Shown: piece after piece, positions 25,980-38,590 of the stretch
Position numbering within the stretch: the stretch's first letter is position 1
How the letters are laid out: the number at the start of each line of letters is the position of its first letter
Origin: Talinum fruticosum
Taxonomy: Eukaryota > Streptophyta > Magnoliopsida > Caryophyllales > Talinaceae
Reading direction: 5' to 3'
DNA: 64,000 bases
Assembly: GCA_021018815.1 (NCBI GenBank)
Contig: JAITYX010000042.1
Span: 5,074,001 to 5,138,000, forward strand
Translations under genes and position numbers: made by a program
Notes under the pieces: generated by a model
What the model saw: the letters and a program-made list of their open reading frames with translations, nothing else
Databases searched by the model: none
Told to the model about the DNA's origin: nothing

Positions 25980-27960
25980 ATTGTACTATGCGGACCTTTC
26001 ACAGGGAAAGAGATTCAACATGCTATATTTAGCATTCTAGATAACAAGTCTCCGGGACTCGATGGTTTCAATAACGGCCTTTTCAAGCACTTGTTGGGCT
26101 GATGTGGGGCATTTGGTTATTTAAGCGAGTGCAAGAATTCTTCCGGATTGGTAAAGTACTAAAGCAAATATGTCATACTAACCTAGTACTTATACCCAAA
26201 ATTGCCTCCCCTAAGAAGTCTGGTGATTTTAGACCCATCACATGTTGCTCGAGTTATTTACAAATGCATATCGAAACTTTATGTGCGAGTAGGTTAAAAG
26301 CGTGCTCAATCATCTTGTAGACCAAAACCAATGTGCTTTCATCCCTAGTAGGGAGCTGGTCCATAATGTTATGCTATGCCAGGAGATCATTAGGGATATA
26401 ATAGGAAGGGGGACTGCAAGGTGTTTTATGAAGATTGACTTGAAAAATGCATATGACTCGAGTGCAACATGAATTTGTAGAAGACACCTCGAAAGGACTA
26501 AAATTCCCCACAATTTCATTGAATGGGTCATGTTTTGCCTTAAGAATGCATACTTTTCTGTGGTGGTCAATGAAGATAGTCATGGATACTTTAAGGGCAC
26601 TATAGGTCCGTGACAAGGTGATCCAATCTCACCTTTATTATTTATGCTTGGTTATGGAAGTCTTCAATAGATATACAAAATTTCATATTCGAAGACTCAA
26701 TTCGGTTACCATACAAGATGCAAAGAGATGAAATTATGTCAGCTTTTATTTGCCAATGATCTTATATTATTTTGTAAAGCCAACAAGCCATCAATGACGT
26801 GTCTAGTCCATGCATTTGAAGATTTTGCAGCAGCCTTTGGGATGCAAATGAACTTGCACAAGTCTCAAATGGTTATAGCATGTGTGACGAAGTAGAGAAA
26901 AATGAGTTACTTCAACTCACTGGATTTGTAGCTGGTTCAATCCCCTTTAAATACCTTGGTGTTCCTATTACAGCAGGCATGGTATCCAACTCAGACTCGT
27001 CAAATCTTGGTGGAGAAGATTGTGGCAAAAATAAGAACTTGGCAAAGCAAACACCTAACATATACAGGGAGGATCACCCTTATTAAGTGTACTGATGAGA
27101 GTCTATGGGTTTTGGGCAAATAACTTTGTGATCCCTCGGACAGTGGTGAAGAAAATCACGACAATCTGCAGGAATTTCCTCCGGACCGGCAATGAATTAT
27201 ACACTAGAAGACCTCTAGTAGCTTGGCCCCAAATCTTCTTACCAAAAAACAAGGAGGATTGGGATCGAAGAATTTGAAAATATGGAACAGGGCTTTAATA
27301 GCCAAACATGCCCGGACGATAGTAGAGAAAAAGGATATTTTGTGGGTGAAATGAGTTCATATACACTATCTAAAGAAAGAATCATGGTGGACCTTAACGC
27401 CAAAAGCTGATTGTTATTGGTATTTCTAGAAACGATCAAAGTTAGAGACCAACCGAACCCCGCCCAACATACCTACCAAGTGATCACAAAGCAAAAGGGG
27501 GATACAGGGCCAAGCTGAGGTATAAATACATGTTGCAACAAGCAACTAAAGCCTCGTGGGCCAAGCTGCTATGGAACTCGAGCAACATTCCCAGACACTC
27601 TTTCATTCCGTGGCTTATTATGTGAAAAGTTACAGGTTTTGCATAAATTAGAAAGATACATGCCAAATATTAATGCTAAATGCCCCATCTATGCATCCCA
27701 TGTAGAAACACAAGCAACATATTTAGTTTAACTGTGAATTTGCAATAGAAGTGAGAAAGCGAGATCATGTTGTGGCTGCAAATACACTATCCAGCACAGT
27801 CATATACCCGACTACTCAAATGGTTAATGCATATGCAAACGTCGGGGAAGATTACAAGTCTTATAAGGGTTACAGTGGTGGCCTTATTCTATGAGATATG
27901 GAGGAGCAAAAATGCCAAGGTATTCAACCACAAGAACCCTAATGTAAATTAAACAGTGAC
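25980..27960 (+). pseudogene. LINE reverse transcriptase and C-terminal domain remnant
   Basis: Fragments in several frames: a region matching 'DNKSPGLDGFN' (about 26,040), LVLIPKIASPKKSGDFRPI (about 26,185-26,240), a GDPISPLL-like block (about 26,620), and a segment like IPFKYLGVPI (about 26,940). A short Cys/His region near 27,690-27,730 fits the RT-associated zinc finger. The usual catalytic YADD reads as 'FAND' in context (about 26,750). Inactive. Confidence 0.75.
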
Positions 27961-28147
27961 AACAATCCAAAACTATGTAAAGTTGAGATTTCAATATCTT
28001 AGTTGGGGGGGACAAAGTACCAAATATATAATCCTTGGCTGACTTGATGTGCACATAGAAGGACATGCACAAATACTTGTACATATCCCTGTTCCTTCTC
28101 GGGGTTGCTTTTTAGTAATGAAAATCCTAATTTTCTACCAAAAAAAA

Positions 28148-28161
28148 AATTTAGGCAAAAC
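28148..28161 (+). repeat. Right target-site duplication of the LINE
   Basis: AATTTAGGCAAAAC, following the A-run. It pairs with 23,303-23,316 with one A/G mismatch. Confidence 0.7.
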
Positions 28162-29322
28162 CTTTGTGAAAAAGGCTATCTAAATACGTTGTTTGTTCTA
28201 TCGTTTACTCTTTTGTCAAAAAAATAAAATAAAATATAATACAACTAATTCGGTAGCGATAGTCAGACTCCTCATTTCTCATTGTATCTCGTAGTCACCC
28301 TTCATTCCTATTTATAATTTCCTCACTGTTTTTTTCAATAATAACTTTTCTAAAGCCCTTAGAAAAAGATATCTAAAGTTTTTATATACATATTATACAC
28401 ATAAATAAAAAAAATTCTCCTCGAATTAAAACCTTAACATTTTTTATATATCACACAATCTATCATGAATGATAATTGATATCGTTTACAAAAATGTGCA
28501 TATTTGGAATATTACATGTTCTTTCAAACTTAAAACAATTTTGATAGAATTTTTCTTTTGAAATTCTACTTATTTAGGTAACGAGAAGTATTCATTTTGA
28601 AATTCTACTTTCCGCTCAGTCAAAACAAAGTATGCATATACATACTAGAAATCGTCGTGAATATATGAAAACAGATATGCGTGTCTAAAATTAAATGTGA
28701 AATAAGGCGGAATCAAATGCCTTTTAAGTTACATATTTATGAGAAAGCATTGAGGTGATAGACACTGATAAGATTAGACCTCAGAAAAAGACTGATACCT
28801 TTGAATTTTAAATTTCAGTGTTTTAACATTGGTGAAATTCTTGTAGCATAAATGTACATGAACTTAGCCATTTATTTTTATGTTACTCGATCCCCAAAGG
28901 CTAAAGGAACCACTAATTGGATAGTAGGTGTCCACTTTTGCACCTCTATTTGTTTTTTATTTTTTATTTTATTTTTTATGAAGCATTAATTGGAAAATTG
29001 GCCTCACCGAATCTAATTCTTCAACACTGATACTAAACAAAATTTGTAAGAATATATCTTCCCTACAGGCTACACATAGTCCAAGAGACATGACTACACA
29101 GGCTGGTGTTGTTTAGGCCTCTAATAGTTAATATAGCATATTAGCATTCTAATACTATGCAAACTAATTAGTGTGAGTAAGAATTAGAGAGATTTTGGTA
29201 ATTTTATACTCATAAGTATAGAGATCGATTTTGAGAAAATTGCGAATCCAACTTAGTGATCAACTAGGTTAGTTTGGAGCCCGAAACATAATTTGGCGTA
29301 GCGTGATTGTGTACATGCTAAA
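28162..29322. other. Intergenic spacer
   Basis: AT-rich, no family-like coding frame, no RNA gene or clear repeat seen. Ends abruptly where the 6-kb duplicated segment begins. Confidence 0.55.
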
Positions 29323-29938
29323 TTGGGTCATGGACAATTTCGACGTAGACTAACCAACTATTTTTTTTTTGAAAAGGGTAAATACAAATATAGCAAACTT
29401 AGGAACTTCTTCTCATAAGCAATCTATCTAAAATATTATCACCTAAAATGAAAGAGATATCATGGTTAGTACAAGTGTTCCGGATCATATGATAGATTAA
29501 TGAATGACCTTGACTTGTCATCCAATCTACTGCTTGATTTGCTTATCTAAAAATACGTTGGTAGGATATCGCGTTGGTGCTAAACTTGATAATGTCTCGA
29601 AGAATGTAGTCAATATGCCACGGATACAGGATACGACCTTCGAGTGCTTGAATAACGATGTTATTATCTCCTTCAACTGGATCTTTTGAAATGCCAATTT
29701 TAATGCTTCCTGCATACTATTTCTTAATACTATACCAACTGAATCCCTCTAATAGTGAATTTCTTTCAACAATTAATCGTGTGTGTAGATTGTATAAAAG
29801 ACATTATAGAACAACATGAAAGGGTGAAATGAAATTGAAACCCGAATATATTTAAATTTCAATTTTAGTAATTTTGTTTATAGTTGGTACCTAATTGATA
29901 CACATACAATATAACTTTATAAAGTACTGTCTTCCACC

Positions 29939-30339
29939 AATAAAGTTTGAGTTTTTGGATTAAAATAAACCGTATTTTGGGGTATTGGATGTTTATATAC
30001 CAAATTATAAAATTAACTCGATTATGTATTGTACTTTGGGTATAATTTTTTTTTCTAAACTACCACCAATTTAGGGGTGACAACTCAATTGTTTTATGAT
30101 GTGTCCAAATGATAAGGGAAATGATAACTAATTTAGTGAGGGGTAGCATATAATTCCTCTTTTATCAGCTTGACACGTCATATCACAATCGAGTTGTCAC
30201 TCCCTAAATCGGTGGTGGTTTAGGGAAAAAAATCACCCTCAAAGTACGGTGTATGATCAATCAACTTTATAATTTGACATATAAACGTCCAATATCCCAA
30301 AGTACAATTTATTTTAATCCAAAAGGCCACAAAGTTTTT
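29939..30339. mobile_element. Long-TIR MITE (copy in duplicate A)
   Basis: About 165-bp imperfect terminal inverted repeats. The left arm runs from AATAAAGTTTG through TTGGATTAAAATAAA and ACCACCAATTTAGGGGTGACA to near 30,105. The right arm repeats these blocks in reverse complement (for example TGTCACTCCCTAAATCGGTGG). It has no coding capacity and a short centre. The same element sits in duplicate B, so it predates the duplication. The superfamily is not assigned, and the target duplication was not resolved. Confidence 0.75.
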
Positions 30340-31546
30340 CGGTTGAGATAGTAGCGATTTCAGTCCTATAAAAAGGAGAAATAAGTTCAATTTTTTAGAA
30401 GCTTACTTATTGTAAGGACTATTATCTTAGAAACGTCTTAAATTTTTTTTTTAATCCTTGATAAACCAAACAAAATAATATAGTGCTGTCCTTTTGTTAA
30501 TTTCATTTCAACTATAAACTTCAATTATCATCGCATCAAAAAAGAGTTGGACAGTCGGCTGAAGATTTTAAGAGAATTACTAGTAAATTAAGTCAGCTAA
30601 CGTTGATGAGTACACTCGTTCACATTCATCTTTACCTGCAGAAACTCTTTTTATTTTGAGAATATTGAACCGGAAAATCGTCCCGTATGTTTCTGAGAGA
30701 TTTAGCTTGATCAATTATTAATCAAAGATACACCCCTTTTACTATTTGCTGAATTGGAGTTCAGAATTGTCAAGCGTGCTGAGCTCTTTTGTATTTTTTG
30801 GGTGAATTTTAAATGCATGCCAGATGTTTGATGAAATGCCACAAAGAAATATAACAGAGATGAAAGTTCAATGCAATGGCTGAGATTACGGTTAGTCAGT
30901 TTTGTTGTTTGTATGTACCGTGACTCTTCATGAAATAGAAAACGGGTTTCACACCTTTTTTCTATTGTGCTAGGATTACTGGAGTGGAGCTTATTTATCT
31001 GGTGCAAGGACTAAGGAGGCTGTTTAAACTTATATCAAATAGAGAATTTGGTTAAAACATAACCAATATACCAAGCTTCTGTACATTTCCCTTGAGGGCT
31101 TTTATTTATTTATTTATTTTCTTTTGGGGGGGATTGTGGAGACAGGAGAGAATGCCATAGGGAGATTCAAATTCGAAGCCCAAGGCGGACCAAAATCTTC
31201 CATTGGGGTAGAAAGATACACGTCTAGTAATGGAGAACTTTAATAATGGAGAGCTATAGTAAAATGAAAAAAATATTAGAATGCCACTAGTAGACCATAC
31301 CACAATATTTGTCTCGATGTATATTTCACAAGAGTCTCCCTTAGTTTAAGGACATTGACACAATAATTTTCTATTTCCCTCGCTCTTTCTGTTTGTTATT
31401 TTATATTTTTAGATAAGAAAGAGAGCTTATTGCTATCCTGAGAGTTCTGCATCTCTTTCGCCAAGTTCCCTAAGATAGTTTGCATATTTGTTGTAATTAA
31501 TTTTCCCTGAATTAAATCTTCCTGAAGCGACCAATATAATGCTTTT

Positions 31547-31690
31547 TCATGGATGAAGAATGCCCTTGGTTACAGGAGCCTGTCTAAAATCAAGTTCTAG
31601 GTCTGCAATATGCCCTATTGTTTGATCAATAATTGGCACCTTCTTGTATCCTTGTTGCATTTTATTGACAGCAGAGGACAACCTCGAATG
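31547..31690 (-). pseudogene. Relic of a CNL C-terminus
   Basis: The last part of a short minus frame reads IDQTIGHIADLELDFRQAP, which parallels the CNL A terminus PRIRHISDLEIDFIKTPEP. The rest of that gene is gone. It is a leftover of an older tandem CNL copy and is also present in duplicate B. Confidence 0.55.
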
Positions 31691-32688
31691 TGCGGAGTGG
31701 TAGAAGTAGGTAGGACGTTTATCTTTTTGAAGCCTGCAGGTACTCAAGTAGCGTGGAACAGTTTCCAATATTCAACCAATTAATAGAGGTTAGCAGGCCA
31801 TCATCTGGAAACTTTACTCTATCTCAACGTTCACTACAGACAGAAAAAATCTCAGGGAGGTTTGGTTTTGCATGGACTCATTTCCATGGGACAAAGAGCT
31901 ATATATCAAGAAGTAAACTCTCACTTGCTCTTTCTGATGGAAAGACAAAAATAGTGAAGCATCAGTTATAGATGCTCTTGGAATGCATTCGCTAATGGCT
32001 AACCAATTCACTGTTAGATTGATTTCATTCAACTTTTCTCGTAGTGGCTTTGTAAAATTCTATTCCTCTTCTTTAATTTGTATTTGATATGGTTAAAGCA
32101 TGATGTTCTTGGTCTTTTCAAGGTATTCAAAGGAATTATAAAGTGATGCACTATTTGAGATCGGTGATGCATTTAAAAATTTATTTTTACCTTCTGTAGA
32201 TGTGCGACCTTGGTGCGTCTTTTCATTGATGCACCATTTAAGAAGCTTTTATGTCAGACTACAGTAGCATTAGACAGTTTATTAGAGTAATTTTTTCATC
32301 CCAGACTCCAGAGTTTTACATTCAGTTCTCACAAACTGCATTCTACTTTGAGGGTTTGCATGATTAAATTCTTGAGTATGCGTTTTGATTATGAGCATTT
32401 TGGATTAGTGTGTCAAAGTGAAAATCTCTTACAACTCTAACTTGCCGAAAGATAAATAGCAACAGCTGGGTAAAGCATGTAGAGTTACCATCTTGGCCAT
32501 TTGGCATCCACACAATTCCCACTCGATAAGGTTTCTTGTTATAGATGCATACATTCATACTTCTACACAGGCACACATTTATACACTCAGTTTCACATAC
32601 ACATACAAAGACACAGACACTCCACACAGTACATCTTATACATACATATCTGATAACTATGAAATAAGCTCGTTGGATGAGTGACCTT

Positions 32689-32787
32689 GGAAAAAAAAAA
32701 GAAAAAAATGGAAAAGGAAAAAAAGGAAGAGGGGGTACAGTAAGGGGGAAGGAGGGGGAGAGAGAGACAGAGAATAAAGGAGCTGAA
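32689..32787. other. Polypurine tract of about 100 bases
   Basis: An almost pure A/G stretch just beyond the 3' end of CNL A, with A-rich then G-rich parts and a few pyrimidines. Such tracts can form triplex DNA in principle; no function is claimed. A related but altered tract lies at 51,062-51,150. Confidence 0.5.
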
Positions 32788-32878
32788 GCAAGCTAACTTC
32801 TGAGCAATGCTCCCTCTTCTCAAGCAGTCATATAGTTGACAGTTCAGTCTTTAATTTCCAGCTGATTTCAATCAGCCT

Positions 32879-35800
32879 CTAGGCTCTAAAGCAACCGAAA
32901 GAACATTTTTCTGGGCAGATTGACGTTTGTGGTTCAGGAGTCTTAATAAAATCAATTTCCAGGTCAGAAATGTGCCTGATCCTTGGCCAGTACTGACCAC
33001 CTTTACCCTTGCTACATTTCTCTATGAGTAGAGGGCACCCTCGAATACACAAATGTTGGAGGGCTGTCGGAAGTCCATCTTCTGGCAAGAACTGAAGCTT
33101 GGGACAATCCTCTAGGTACAGATCTTTGAGACATGTGAGGCTTGTTAGACAGCTGCTTGGATGAAAGGATTGCAGCATGGAACAGTCCTTGATACTTAAC
33201 CACTCAATTGAAGTTGGTAGACCACCTGGGAAAATCGCCAGTTTTCTACACTGTGAAATAGATAGGAACTTTAGGGAACTCAGGCTTTGGAGCGACCCAT
33301 CTGCACGAGTTAAGGATGTAAGATCATTGCAGCTGTTGATATATAGAGCTTGTAGCACTGGAAGATGAGGGAATTGGGGCAAGGAAACTAAGTTGATGAC
33401 ATTGGAAATGATCAGGGAGTACAAGGAGCTTGTACTTGATATTGCTTCTATCAAGCTTGCGCCAATGCATTTGTCCAGTTCTAGACATTGTAAACGCTGG
33501 CTGTGCTGCGAAATGGGAAGAGTCCTTAGTGAAGTGCACCCACTTATCTTCAATTTCTGTGGGAAAAAGAACTGCGGCAGTTCTTGGAGTTTTGGGCAGT
33601 CCACAAGCGTCAGTTCCAGGAGATTCATATAGGAAACTACTGTTGTGGAGACTTCCTCACCTCCATCTTTCCTTGTAACAATCACCACTAAGTCTTCACA
33701 CCAATCTTCCAGCAATGCATTTTTTATGAGCCTTAAAAACACCAAAGACGGCATCACAGGGAGGGCAGTCAGTGCATCACATTGCTTCACTTTTGCTGCC
33801 CGGAGGTTTGGGAGCATGCGAGGGAGCTCCTTCAATTGGGGACAGTTGCTAATTGATAACCAGGTCAAAGATGGATATATCATCTCTGGCCATCTCACCA
33901 ACTCCAGCATTCCTTTGATACGAAGCTCCCTGAGGTGCGGTAGTAGGCCAATAGAGAGGATTCTGCAATTTGTGCAGCGATTTAATGAGATCTTATTCAA
34001 GTTACGGAGCATTCCATTGCCCATCCAACTGGAAACTCTATTTCCCTTGAAATGTTTTATATAGAGTTCTTGCAGACCATTGTGGGGTTCAAGGTCTTCA
34101 AGAACCTCTTCTTGCACAGTTCGTTCTTGTGGGTCAGCATCCTTCTCACTCCATTCAAGGACCAAATTGCTGATGCATTCCTTTTGCCTTAGCTCTGCTG
34201 ACTTTGCATCTTCAGAATTTTCAAGGTTGGAAATGTGTAAAACACCTTTGAGATCTTTCATCAACTTCAACTCTTCAATTCCGTAGCCTCTTTTCTGATG
34301 AACATGGAAACAGTGTAAATTGTGCAAATTAGTTAAGCTTCCTATTTTTGGGGGCAATGTGGAGCACTTGTACCAAAACATCTCATCCAACTCAAGGTAC
34401 CGGAGATTTTTCAGGTTCCCAAGGTCCTTTGGCAATTCCAAAAGCCAAACACACTGAAGGAGCCTCAGGATTTGCAGATTGTGGAGGGTGCAAATCGTGT
34501 CAGGAAGTATTTTAATCTCTGTCCTTGATAGGTCAAGGTAACGCAACAACTTTAGTTCTCCAATTGACTTTGGCAAATCCTTTATTGTGCTTGAATTGAG
34601 ATCTAGAACCCTCAAGTAATGCAAAGTCCGGAACAGTTTATCAAGGGTTTGGCCGAAGTCTTTGACATAAGTGGTGGGAAGCAGTAGAGTGCGCAACTTT
34701 TGAGCTTTAACTATCTCTTTGACAGGCTTCTGGGCATCTTTCACGAGAAAGGATACATGACGGGTATTTGATGCGATTGACAGAGGCATGTTTTCTTCAA
34801 CTTGTTGACAGCAACTTGAGACAGATTTTGCCAAGTCATGAATCAGATCGTGCATCTTGTATCTCATCTTGTTATCTATGTCTAAGAGCTGAAAGAAGGA
34901 CCTTGTTAGCAGCTCGTCAAAATAATCACTTCCGGATTCCTCAATTTTGTCTGCTCCACTCAATTGGATGTAACCTTCGGCTATCCACAGTTTGACTAGT
35001 TCATTTTTGTCAAACATGTACCCCTTGGGAAATATGCAGCAGTAGGCAAAACACTGCTTCAATTCAGATGGAAGGTGATCATAGCTCAACCTGAGAGCGG
35101 GCAAAATGTTGGGTGTCTTGGACCTGTCTGATTCCCAGATGCCATTTCTCAGGATTCTCTGCCATCTATGCACATCACTATGCCCACGCAATAATCCTGC
35201 CATTGCCTTCACAGCCAGAGGAAGGAAATTACATCTGCGAATGATTTCTTTGCCAATCTCTTCGAGCTCTCTCGGGTATTCGCCAGCTATAAACGCTCTT
35301 TTTGCAAATAATTTCCAACATTCTTCTTCTGGCAAAAGGCCCAAGGTTTGCATACCAAGAGCACCCATTATCCTTGCCACATTGGCATCTCTACTGGTGA
35401 CCAAAATCTTGCTTCCTCGGGGCATAACTTCAGGAAATCATGGAGCGGTTCCCAATCTAACTTATCAGGCCAGACGTCATCTAGTACGAGCAGGAAGCGT
35501 TTCCCATCCAAGACTTCAAGGATACGGTTCTGCATTGTGCTTCGAGGAATCATATCATGCCTCATCTCAGTGAGAATTTCAATCATCATCTTGAGGATTC
35601 CATCCACACTAGAGTCCACTGAGACGTTAACCCACATGGCAACCTTGAAATGACACCTCTCGTCATTCTTTTTGTAGACCCTTTCATCATTGTAGACGAG
35701 TTGGACAAGGGTCGTTTTCCCAAGTCCTCCCATTCCTACGATGGGCAAGACAGGAACATGACCTTCAAAATTAGATTCGTCGGACAGTAACCAGCTTACT

Positions 35801-36366
35801 ATCTTGCCTTTCTCCTCCTCTCTGCCAATGATATCTGATGTATCTCGAAGATAGCTCATCTCACGTAAGCTATCCCTCACTGGTTGAGGTCTCCAATTTC
35901 GGTTAACATAATCACTTGCTCTAAAATGGAAATCATTCTTTTCTTTTGAAATCATATCCATCCTCCTCACAACCTCCTTTATTTTACTGGCAGCTTCTGA
36001 TCTAACGCGAACCCATGCCAAGGGAGCAGGGAATTTCTGCTTCTCCCTTAAAGCAGCTTCGGTGGCATACGTTTCCAGTACATCCTCCACATCAAGGGCT
36101 ACATCTCTGAGCTTTGTGAACCAATTCAGCAGCTGCTTGGAATTCGAGTCTGACAGGCACCTTTCAGCATCTTCAAGCACAGCTTGAATAGCACTCAAGT
36201 TGCTTGCCAGCCTTTCGATCTCACTTTCCACTCCATACAGTTGATGATATTTGTTTGTGACAAATGAATCTGCTTCCTTTATTATCTTTGTGACTACGTA
36301 GTCTGCTAGTAGTGAGACTGGGAAAATCATTGTTCTAAGCTTGCTGGGGAATTGAGTAGGAAACAA
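32879..36366 (-). CDS. CNL disease-resistance protein A (CC-NB-ARC-LRR, RGA-like), one frame break
   Basis: Intracellular immune receptor of the RGA class. No intron is needed. The N-terminal part (36366-35419) has an Rx-type coiled coil with LRDVALDVEDVLETYA, P-loop GMGGLGKTT (211-219), FKVAMWVNVS (RNBS-A) and FLLVLDDVW (kinase 2). The other frame (to 32879) resumes with PRGSKILVTSRDANVARIMG (RNBS-B), CNFLPLAVKAMAGLL (GLPL), CFAYCCIFPKGYMFDKNELV (RNBS-D), YKMHDLIHDLA (MHD) and about 20 irregular LRRs. The frames meet in a C4/G4 run at 35419-35422, where one base less or two more than needed is present; paralogue C has TGTCGAGGG there. Joined length is about 1160 aa, normal for the family. 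Possible starts: 36366 or 36330. The long uninterrupted LRR frame argues for a young break or a consensus error. Confidence 0.88.
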
Positions 36367-36670
36367 CTTGTACCAATTTGCTGAATGCGAAAGATTTGAA
36401 TGGGAGTCTGGACTACTTGGGAAAGAACAGGAGTGAGCTCTAAAAGAAAAGCAAGGGTTTTTGGTTCTTGTAGCTTGAATTTCCTGGGAGAGAGTATTCT
36501 GGGAAGGATGAACTCGAAACGAAAACAGCTGATTGAGGGTGAATTATATCAAGAGTGAAGACGACTGTATGTATAGATTAGAGATGAAGAAAATAGATGA
36601 GAAAAGCTAGAGATGGTGCTAAGGTAGCAATGCAAAGCTTTCTGTAAAGTTTCAAGTTCAGCACAAGGAG

Positions 36671-36678
36671 TATATATA
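36671..36678 (-). promoter_or_regulatory. Candidate TATA box of CNL A
   Basis: TATATATA about 300 bases upstream of the first ATG of CNL A. Position and sequence fit, but the leader length is long and no transcript start is known. Confidence 0.35.
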
Positions 36679-36679
36679 C

Positions 36680-38590
36680 AGAAGCCAGAGAAGCTGGGCT
36701 TTTTAAGTAGATTATGAACCGCATTGCACCTTCTGCGTATGTTCCTAATCGATGTCTTGACCTTGGAATTTGCAACTACTTTTCTTTTATTTGATTTATT
36801 ATTTTTCCGTTGTGTTGGTGATAAATTCAGATATCATCCAGGACATCTGTAGCTGAAAAGTCTCCCTGATTGCAAGCAGAACCACAATAGGTATAGCTAG
36901 CGTATACAATTTGTCATGCCAGTGGCAAGGGATGGTTTAACACAGTGTGACGAATAAATTCACTCCCAATTCAGGCATGTCGCTTTTTCCTCCTTTTAGT
37001 GTATATAATGGTCATCAATGCTAGTGATTCAGGGCGATGTTCTAGTCCTTTGGTTGCATAAACCATTAGATGGGTTCATTCAGATTTAGTTTCTGAAATG
37101 CTAATGGACCATAGAATTGGAATTCCCGAGTTAAGTCAGAAGTCTGAATTAGGCCAAATCTCTGTAATAAGTACTCGTAAGTGATGTTGCTTAATTTATC
37201 AATTTGCATAGGAATAATTGATCACTTTGAGCGACTTCTTCAATTTTGCTTAATAAAAGACAAGCAACAAAAATCATGGTGAACATCTTATAAATGCGTT
37301 GACATATGTACCATTTTAACAGTTATCTTAGCATCTCATAAAATTCTACGCGCTAATGACCTAGCTAGCTAGATGCCAGTAACAGTTGAGAATGAATGCC
37401 ATATGTGGTCCTCTTTGACACATTCAAACGAATTGAAGCTTAGTTACAAGGTCTCAATCATAAATTAGATGCATGAGACGTAAGTGATGTTGCTTAATTT
37501 ATCAATTTGCATAGGAATAATTGATCACTTTGAGCAACTTCTTCAATTTTGCTTAATAAAAGACAAGCAACAAAAATCATGGTGAACATCTTACAAATGC
37601 GTTGACATATACCATTTTAACAGTTATCTTAGCATCTCATACAATTCTACGCGCTAATGACCTAGCTAGCTAGATGCCAGTAACAGTTGAGAATGAATGT
37701 CATATGTGGTCCTCTTTGACACATTCAAACAAATTGAAGCTTAGTTACAAGGTCTCAAATCATAAATTAAATGCATGAGACTGGAGACTTTCTTCGTGTG
37801 TGAGTTGTGCTTGTTGACAACCTTGGTCCACCAATAACAACCACTCCAAGCTTTTGTGGGGTCTGAAAAGATCAAGAATATAGGTAGCCTTACCTCTACA
37901 AGTAGAGAGATTGATTCTGAGAAACCCATGTAAAAATTTTCAGAAAATAATTTGTTGGATTTAAATCTTTTTTAACACATTGGTGAATTGAAGCATTAGA
38001 TGTCAATATTAAGTATCCTTAAATAAATAATATGAAATCTTGGTGCAACGCAATAATATTAATAATGCTAGCAAAACGGTAGGAGCACATCAAAACCAAA
38101 TATACAAGTTAAACAACATCAATGCCTACTGAGGAAAAGGCAAAGTCTGAAGTCTAACCTACTACCAACTGCTCAATATCTGCCGCCTTAAATTTAGAGC
38201 TCCACAAACTCCTGTGCTGAACCATGTCCTCCATAAGTCTTTAAGTATTTCATATAATGTCAAGTCATCTCTTTTCATTTCTTCTTTGGTTTTCCTCTAC
38301 CCCTTTTACATTCTGGAAAGTCAATCACGAGTAAAAGAAACCGAGTGAGCTACCCCCCCAAAAAAAAAAAAAACTGATAAAAAGAAATAGAAATGATACA
38401 GGAATTACAAAAAGTCACACCGTGTCCAAAACTGATTATGACACTTATGCCTTCGTTTCTCAGAAGTTCACTGTTTTGTCTTAACTCAGAAGCTCTCTGC
38501 AGAAGCATGAATTGACCGGGGAAGTGTTTGTTTATATGGTTGAATGTCCAAGCTGAATTCAAGTGGCATAAACTCATAAGCTTGATCATC
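36680..38590. other. Spacer between CNL A and the PP2-like gene
   Basis: No family-like coding frame. It holds a 303-bp tandem duplication (separate entry) and an A-run at about 38,358-38,373. The last 200 bases are the likely leader of the PP2-like gene. Confidence 0.55.
37176..37781. repeat. 303-bp tandem duplication, two copies
   Basis: 37176-37478 is repeated head-to-tail at 37479-37781. Both begin CGTAAGTGATGTTGC and end ATGCATGAGA (or the next base). Only a handful of mismatches and a 2-base difference (CATATGTACC versus CATATACC) are visible, so the event is recent. Each unit contains CTAGCTAGCTAGATG and no coding frame. Confidence 0.92.

Larger units (their letters stand above)
23317..28147 (+). 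mobile_element. Degenerate L1-type LINE (plant non-LTR retrotransposon)
   Basis: A 4.8-kb element with the normal plant LINE order: ORF1-like N-terminus, APE-type endonuclease, reverse transcriptase, a C-terminal zinc-binding/RT-associated region, and a 3' A-run (28,139-28,149). All frames are broken by stops and shifts. A near-perfect 14-base target duplication flanks both sides, so the copy is close to full length. The start is set just after the left duplication. It must be an old insertion, as frames break every few hundred bases. Confidence 0.85.
29323..35375. repeat. Segmental duplication, copy A (pairs with 47727-53744)
   Basis: From TTGGGTCATGGACAATTTCG onward this 6.05-kb stretch matches 47,727-53,744 collinearly and in the same orientation. 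A hand comparison of about 200 non-coding bases (near 32,050 versus 50,410) gave roughly 10 differences. It includes a MITE, a CNL C-terminal relic, purine-rich DNA and the 3' two-thirds of CNL A. Homology stops inside the NB-ARC codons at 35,375. Confidence 0.9.

Noticed and set aside
32364..32627. Cys/Val-rich minus frame near a CA-rich tract
   Set aside because: Simple-sequence translation (ACACAC/ATACAC) without protein similarity.
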